64,000 nt of DNA from Levilinea saccharolytica (lineage in GTDB: Bacteria; Chloroflexota; Anaerolineae; Anaerolineales; Anaerolineaceae): positions 62,501 to 126,500 of the forward strand of contig NZ_LGCM01000014.1 in assembly GCF_001306035.1 (NCBI RefSeq), in the 5' to 3' direction. The first letter of the stretch is position 1, and each line of letters begins with the position of its first letter. Under the pieces are notes generated by a model. That model saw only the letters and a program-made list of their open reading frames with translations. It searched no databases and was not told the origin of the DNA. Below, one piece after another: positions 60,064 to 64,000 of this stretch. The position numbers were made by a program, and so were the translations under genes.

Positions 60064-61095
60064 CTACTCTTTAGATTTACGCAGTTTGCCAATCCTCTCG
60101 AATCTCCCGGTTTCCGGATCCTGATAATGCCAAAAATCCCAGCCATTCACCGACTTCCAGTCCACCGCCACGGCTTTTGCGGCCCCAGATGGGGTATCAA
60201 ATTCCTGCCCATTCCACTGCACAATCCCTTTCGGAGTGAGCAGCTGTGCGAAATAGGTGTGATCTTTGTAACTGGCCTGAATGCTGATTGGAAAAGCAAT
60301 TCTGGGTTGATCCGGTGTTTTTTCCTTCTTTGAACTTTTCACCGGGGGTTCAGTTTCAAGGAGGGTGACACCTAGCACCTCCGCCCAATACTCTCCGTCA
60401 ATACTCGGCACGACATATTCTTCTTTTTTAACGCCCACATTATATTGAATCAATAAATCTACCAGTTGGCTGCCGTTGATCAGCCGGATGGGTGTTTTCC
60501 CGCTGGCCTGGGATTCCTCTTTCGCACTTGAAGAAAAATCGCTGGGGGTGATAATTAGCCCCTGTTCGGAATCCGCAACTTTTAGTGAGCCGCGCAAATC
60601 ACGCACCACACCCGCGCCAACATTGCCGGTCCAACGTTTGGCTTGAATTGCAACTTTGACGACGCTCAGCGGATTCGAACGCAGCACACCGCGCACATCC
60701 ACACCCTTGTCATTACTGTAAGGAGTGGTCTCCGTTTCTTCAAACCCCATTTGCTCTAAAAGAAGGCGAATCAGTTCTTCAAATTTCTGCGGCGGCATGT
60801 TCAACAGCTGTTTGCGCAGGTCCTTATGAATTTGAATTTGGATATTTTCAATCTGCTGCGGAATGGTGCCGTCAGCCGCCCCTTTTATCACAAAAGTGCC
60901 GCGCTCATCTCCGCGCCGAAAGCGTGAGTCTGGGTTGATGGTATCCGTATAGAGCATGGCGCCCATCGTAGCTTCAGGCGTACGGCCAAGAGTCTCCAGC
61001 AGTCCGGCTTCGATGGCTCTAGATGCGATCACTTTATAGTGCAGGGGCTGTCCGGCTTGCTTGAGGATTTCGAATGCGGCATCTTTGAATTGCAC
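60064..61095 (-). CDS. HARE-HTH, Mrr-type nuclease and RAMA domain protein
   Basis: A 343-residue restriction-type protein. Residues 1-72 form a HARE-HTH domain (FKDAAFEILKQAGQPLHYKVIASRAI). Residues about 95-215 form an Mrr-like nuclease with E107 (FEELIRLLLEQMGFEETE), D133 (GVDVRG) and Q151/K153 (AIQAKRW). Residues about 268-325 are a RAMA-like domain (GQEFDTPSGAAKAV-SVNGWDFW). It looks like a modification-dependent type IV nuclease. No cognate methyltransferase is nearby. It lies between abiE and arfB genes. Confidence 0.8.
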   Translation of the reverse strand: MQFKDAAFEILKQAGQPLHYKVIASRAIEAGLLETLGRTPEATMGAMLYTDTINPDSRFRRGDERGTFVIKGAADGTIPQQIENIQIQIHKDLRKQLLNMPPQKFEELIRLLLEQMGFEETETTPYSNDKGVDVRGVLRSNPLSVVKVAIQAKRWTGNVGAGVVRDLRGSLKVADSEQGLIITPSDFSSSAKEESQASGKTPIRLINGSQLVDLLIQYNVGVKKEEYVVPSIDGEYWAEVLGVTLLETEPPVKSSKKEKTPDQPRIAFPISIQASYKDHTYFAQLLTPKGIVQWNGQEFDTPSGAAKAVAVDWKSVNGWDFWHYQDPETGRFERIGKLRKSKE

Positions 61096-61188
61096 TTTGA
61101 ACCTCCAGATTCATATTCCATAGGAAAGTTCAGGTACGCCAGGGATTTACGCTGCCAGATCTTCATTATAGGGGTACAAAAGCTGACC

Positions 61189-61563
61189 TTACTCCTCCCA
61201 ATCCTCCCAATCACCAGGGTCCAGCTGACGCCAGCGCTTGGCCTCGGAACGGTGGGCCTTATCCTTCAGCCGGCTGCCGCCGGAGGGGCGCGTGGCCTTG
61301 CGCACCTTGGGCACCACGCTGGCCTGACGGATCAGCTCCACCAGGCGCTCCACGGCGTCCTGGCGGTTTTGCTCCTGGGTGCGGAAGCGGCGCGCTTCGA
61401 TGAACAGCACGCCGTCTTCGGTCAGCCGGTTGCGGGCCAGTTTGGACAGGCGGTCTTTGATGTCTTCCGGCAGGCTGGCGGCGGTGATGTCGTAACGCAG
61501 CTGCACCGCCGTGGCGACCTTGTTCATGCCCTGGAGGACTGCCGGTACACTTCTCGCTATCAT
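61189..61563 (-). pseudogene. N-terminally degraded arfB copy
   Basis: A 124-residue frame that matches the neighbouring ArfB from the residue after its GGQ motif (GMNKVATAVQLRYD) to the end, roughly half identical by eye. The first 25 or so residues, including the GGQ catalytic loop, are lost or scrambled; the DNA before it shows remnants such as CCAGGGC where CCAGGGGGCCAG would be expected. Without GGQ it cannot hydrolyse peptidyl-tRNA. It lies 42 bases downstream of the intact arfB, so it appears to be one copy of a duplication that decayed. Confidence 0.65.
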
Positions 61564-61605
61564 TTAGCTACCTGCGGGAGCCCAGTCCCAGGAGGAAAAA
61601 GAAGG

Positions 61606-62031
61606 TCACTCCCAATCTTCCGGGACATATCGCCGAATCCGCTTAGTTTCGCCATGTTTTTTCTTGTCGCCCACCCGAGCCGCTTTTGCAGTAACGCTCG
61701 GGCGGGTTGCTTTTCTTTCCTTGGGTTTTTCGAGGGCTTTTTGGATCCAGGTGATCAGGCGTTGGGTGGCATCGAAGCGATTTTGCTCCTGGGTGCGGTA
61801 GCGCTTGGCTTCGATGATCAAGATTCCATCCTCAGTGACGCGGCTGCCGGCCAGCTTGATCAGGCGTTCTTTGACTTCGGAAGCCAGTGAGGGGGAATTG
61901 CGAATATCAAAGCGAAGTTGAACTGAAGACGCGACCTTATTTACGTTCTGGCCACCAGGGCCAGACGCGCGGATGAAATCGAGTTGGATTTCGCTTTCAT
62001 CAATTTTTAGGGTCGGGGTAACCTCAATCAT
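61606..62031 (-). CDS. arfB: Alternative ribosome-rescue peptidyl-tRNA hydrolase ArfB
   Basis: A 141-residue release-factor-like hydrolase that frees stalled ribosomes. The catalytic GGQ lies in ASGPGGQNVNK (residues 23-33), and the C-terminal basic tail (KPKERKATRP...KKKHGETKR) inserts into the mRNA channel. Length and layout are standard for ArfB/YaeJ. It starts 17 bases after the integrase end. A decayed second copy follows. Confidence 0.93.
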   Translation of the reverse strand: MIEVTPTLKIDESEIQLDFIRASGPGGQNVNKVASSVQLRFDIRNSPSLASEVKERLIKLAGSRVTEDGILIIEAKRYRTQEQNRFDATQRLITWIQKALEKPKERKATRPSVTAKAARVGDKKKHGETKRIRRYVPEDWE

Positions 62032-62048
62032 GGGTTAAGTATATCAGT

Positions 62049-63017
62049 TCACTCAGAAATGGTCGCCGGAGAGAAACCCTTCGGTACATATTTATAAGTC
62101 ACATCAATCCGGGCATGCCCAAGCAATACTGACACACATTTACGTGCCTCGCGCTCATCCATTCCCTGGGCTAGAAAATCCTGGTATTTATTCTGGGCAA
62201 AATTAGCCCGCAACCGATGAACCCCGCTGATCTCAATACCAAGGGCTTTGGTCGCATCTCGAACCGTTCGACGGAAACCAGCTCGCCAGGAAGCGCTTGG
62301 GGTAAACAGATATTGTTTGGAGTGGTTTAGCTGACTAAGCAAATCGTCTGGGATAGGAACAGGACGATATCGGCCACCTTTGCCAGTGATATGCAGCAGC
62401 TTATGTTCTACATCGATGTTCTCGCCTTTCAATCCAGCAATTTCATCTTCCCGTAGCCCACAGCGTAAAGCCAGTTCCGCCGGCAGAGCATAGACAGATT
62501 TTTTCGCTTTCAGATGGGAAACCACTCTTTCGGCATCTTCAGGTCTATATCCAAACCTTGGTGAACGCACATCACTATCGTCGCGAAATGCCTTTACCCA
62601 ATCACGTAATTCTGGGGTAATCGGGCAAGGCTCTTTCGTCCAGCCGAGTTTGGTACAACCAAGATGAACTTTCTCTAGCGCTGCCAACAATTTGTTCGCC
62701 GTCCCAGGTGCCGCATCTGAGTAGTGCTCTTCAAAAGTTGTCATGATGATGTCTTGATCCAGAAGGTTGGCCAGCAAACCCTCATCGGCGATTTCTTCAG
62801 CGCATTTGAAGAATAAAGTAGCTGCCTGAAAATAAGTTCGACGGGTGCTGATGCCCAGAATGACCGGTAGGGGTTGGGTTGGATCTCCGCCTGGTCGCAG
62901 CGATTTCTTGACAGATGTCACTCCTTGCTCGGCCTGGTACTCTGCAATTTGTTCTTTATTCCAGGTTACTTTGGCCAGGGCATGATTGACCTGGTTGGAT
63001 ATGGATGCCAAAGACAA
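62049..63017 (-). CDS. Tyrosine recombinase/integrase
   Basis: A 322-residue site-specific integrase. The N-terminal core-binding domain (about 1-150) precedes a catalytic domain with Arg in LALRCGLREDEIAGLK, Lys in ITGKGGRYRPV, HRLRANF (HxxR) and LLGHARIDVTYKYV (His and Tyr nucleophile). The start is TTG at 63017, since GGAGGAGGTG lies 4 bases before it; no ATG fits. It is the likely mover of the element that contains the neighbouring accessory genes. att sites are not visible. Confidence 0.88.
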   Translation of the reverse strand: MSLASISNQVNHALAKVTWNKEQIAEYQAEQGVTSVKKSLRPGGDPTQPLPVILGISTRRTYFQAATLFFKCAEEIADEGLLANLLDQDIIMTTFEEHYSDAAPGTANKLLAALEKVHLGCTKLGWTKEPCPITPELRDWVKAFRDDSDVRSPRFGYRPEDAERVVSHLKAKKSVYALPAELALRCGLREDEIAGLKGENIDVEHKLLHITGKGGRYRPVPIPDDLLSQLNHSKQYLFTPSASWRAGFRRTVRDATKALGIEISGVHRLRANFAQNKYQDFLAQGMDEREARKCVSVLLGHARIDVTYKYVPKGFSPATISE

Positions 63018-63245
63018 TTTACACCTCCTCCGACGGCTTTGGATTGCGTTTCCAGCCGTTTCTAGTATTAAGGATTTTTTGTGCCGTTGAGCCTTTCGCC
63101 GAGATGATCTCGACGTACGAACAGGGTTTGCACTTCGCGATGCCTGCGACCCTGGGCGCTCTGCGCGGCATCTTCGGACTGGTGTTGATCTGTCATTTCG
63201 TGACAGACCGGCAAGCGCAGGACTTGCCTTCTTCCCCATGAATAA

Positions 63246-63293
63246 CTCACGTTGAAAATAAATCTCACGATAGGGGAAACCAGCTCACGTTGA
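63246..63293. repeat. Three CTCACG direct repeats
   Basis: CTCACG occurs at 63246, 63264 and 63284, the outer two extended to CTCACGTTGA. The 18-20 base spacing and position about 230-280 bases before the integrase start fit arm-type integrase sites or operators. The 63018-63389 stretch otherwise shows no gene. Confidence 0.35.
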
Positions 63294-63389
63294 GAAACAT
63301 GATTTTGTCTACGAAGAGACAATTTGTACTGTTACTAAACCACAAACCCACGATTTAGTTCAAGTACCCACTTTTCGGGAATTTACATC

Positions 63390-63418
63390 TTGTATTCGTA
63401 ATACATTTGTATTACAAT
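63390..63418 (+). promoter_or_regulatory. Promoter with palindromes of the RHH gene
   Basis: TTGTAT (63390-63395), 17 bases and TACAAT (63413-63418). Two palindromes cover the promoter: TGTATTCGTAATACA (63391-63405) and TTGTATTACAA (63407-63417), sharing GTATT/AATAC half-sites. This is the expected pattern for autoregulation by a ribbon-helix-helix protein. Confidence 0.6.
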
Positions 63419-63445
63419 ATTGATAACAACATACAGGAGAATAAA

Positions 63446-63673
63446 ATGCCCAGGAAAAACTCGAGCACTAAACCAGTACGTTCTTTCCGCCTCAGTCTTG
63501 AGTGCGTGCGCCAGTTAAAAGATCTGTCTGGAACGATGGGGCGCAGCGAAGGAGACGTCGTTGAAATTTCAATTGACCGGATGTACCGGGAAGAACTGAG
63601 ATTTGGAAACTTGATAGTGGCTGAGGGAAATAACTCTGAGGACAACTACGTCGTTGAAAAGAAAGAGGAATAA
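63446..63673 (+). CDS. Ribbon-helix-helix (CopG-like) DNA-binding protein
   Basis: A 75-residue regulator. SFRLSLECVRQLKDLSGTMGRSEGDVVEISIDRMYREEL fits a ribbon-helix-helix fold, with the strand VRSFRLS contacting DNA. The C-terminal 20 residues are acidic and could bind a partner. AGGAG stands 6 bases before the ATG at 63446. It is followed directly by a small membrane-protein gene (stop and start two bases apart), so the two form an operon with promoter palindromes upstream. A toxin-antitoxin pairing is possible, but the partner is not toxin-like by eye. Confidence 0.75.
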   Translation: MPRKNSSTKPVRSFRLSLECVRQLKDLSGTMGRSEGDVVEISIDRMYREELRFGNLIVAEGNNSEDNYVVEKKEE

Positions 63674-63675
63674 AC

Positions 63676-64000
63676 ATGGTTTCGGGATTTTTACACCTGG
63701 TATGGAAACTGATCTCAAATATCGTGCTTCTGATGGTCTGCGCTGGTATTGTGTTCATTGGATACAAAGCGAACCAGCCTATGGCAGTTGCCGGAGCGCC
63801 AGCGGGGATGACGTACGTTGAGTTCATGCAGGATCGGCTGGATGCGGCAAAAACCGTAAAGCCATCCCGTTGCGGATGGGGCATGATGTTGTCTTTAGCG
63901 GCGCTGGGACCAATTTATTCACTTGACTATACTTGGGTGGCAACCCATCCGGATGGTTATCTGGCGAAGGTCACGGCTCCAGACCCGGATATCCCTCAGA
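63676..64000 (+). CDS. Membrane protein of unknown function, 5' part (cut by window end)
   Basis: The ATG lies 2 bases after the RHH stop codon and the frame is open to the end of the window, giving 108 residues so far. Residues about 10-31 (KLISNIVLLMVCAGIVFIGY) form one transmembrane helix; the rest is extracytoplasmic or soluble. No motif is recognised. It probably belongs to the mobile element. Low GC at synonymous sites compared with the chromosome genes. Confidence 0.65.
   Translation, partial: MVSGFLHLVWKLISNIVLLMVCAGIVFIGYKANQPMAVAGAPAGMTYVEFMQDRLDAAKTVKPSRCGWGMMLSLAALGPIYSLDYTWVATHPDGYLAKVTAPDPDIPQ

Noticed and set aside
63005-63241. A 78-codon plus-strand frame and the long upstream extension of the integrase
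   Set aside because: The plus-strand frame overlaps the integrase leader; the integrase extension precedes GGAGGAGGTG and has no conserved sequence, so the TTG at 63017 is preferred.

Overview
The window looks like a stretch of a high-GC Chloroflexota chromosome, most likely class Anaerolineae. I infer this from the 16S rRNA text (including the region around the 515F/806R sites), from the gene set (VanW/LytR cell-wall proteins, DUF1667 flavoprotein trio, PocR regulator with a sulfide:quinone oxidoreductase operon, aeRF1-like protein), and from many scattered palindromic intergenic repeats. No search was run, so the taxonomy is a reading and not a result.

Layout. 1-1.2 kb: 5' part of a 16S rRNA gene on the minus strand, behind about 0.5 kb of tandem rRNA promoters. 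1.9-5.7 kb: VanW-type protein, Trm112-like protein and LytR-CpsA-Psr ligase (cell envelope). 5.7-6.4 kb: repeat-filled intergenic DNA. 6.4-9.3 kb: hutU with two paralogous membrane proteins. 9.5-14.1 kb: acetyltransferase, nitroreductase, diguanylate cyclase, PAP2 phosphatase, M20 hydrolase, PAS protein. 14.3-20.1 kb: the CIRCE-controlled hrcA-grpE-dnaK-dnaJ-prmA heat-shock operon. 20.3-24.1 kb: two GPH-family sugar transporters flanking an alpha/beta hydrolase, behind a perfect 20-bp palindromic operator. 24.4-29.2 kb: kamA, FkbM methyltransferase, aldo/keto reductase and a GT-C-like membrane protein. 29.2-34.4 kb: 2-oxoacid dehydrogenase E1alpha-E1beta-E2 followed by a GH5 glycosidase in the same transcription unit. 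34.6-38.7 kb: nitrilase-family protein and the GlpA-like/FAD/DUF1667 trio. 38.7-43.5 kb: Ada-type DNA repair protein and a sulfur operon (PocR regulator, SQR-like, DUF1641, DsrC/TusE-like, DsrE-like). 43.9-50 kb: META lipoprotein, b-type membrane protein, gatCA, thioesterase, HlyD-like lipoprotein, nitroreductase. 50-53.3 kb: DnaJ-like, HtrA protease and an archaeo-eukaryotic release-factor-1-like protein in one operon. 53.4-57.1 kb: two tandem receiver/GAF/kinase proteins with complementary degenerate sites.

57.3-64 kb is accessory: GIY-YIG protein, an AbiE toxin-antitoxin pair, a HARE-HTH/Mrr/RAMA nuclease, an arfB gene plus an N-terminally broken arfB copy, a tyrosine integrase, a ribbon-helix-helix regulator with palindromic operators and the start of a membrane protein cut by the window end. 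This part is less GC-rich and reads as a defence and mobile-element island.

Two themes cut across the window. First, several genes (VanW, LytR, gatC, the first kinase, abiEi, a small ORF before kamA) have a -10 box only 6-7 bases before the start codon, which implies leaderless mRNAs. Second, the intergenic DNA is populated by at least three families of repeated palindromic sequence, one of which serves as a reused transcription terminator.
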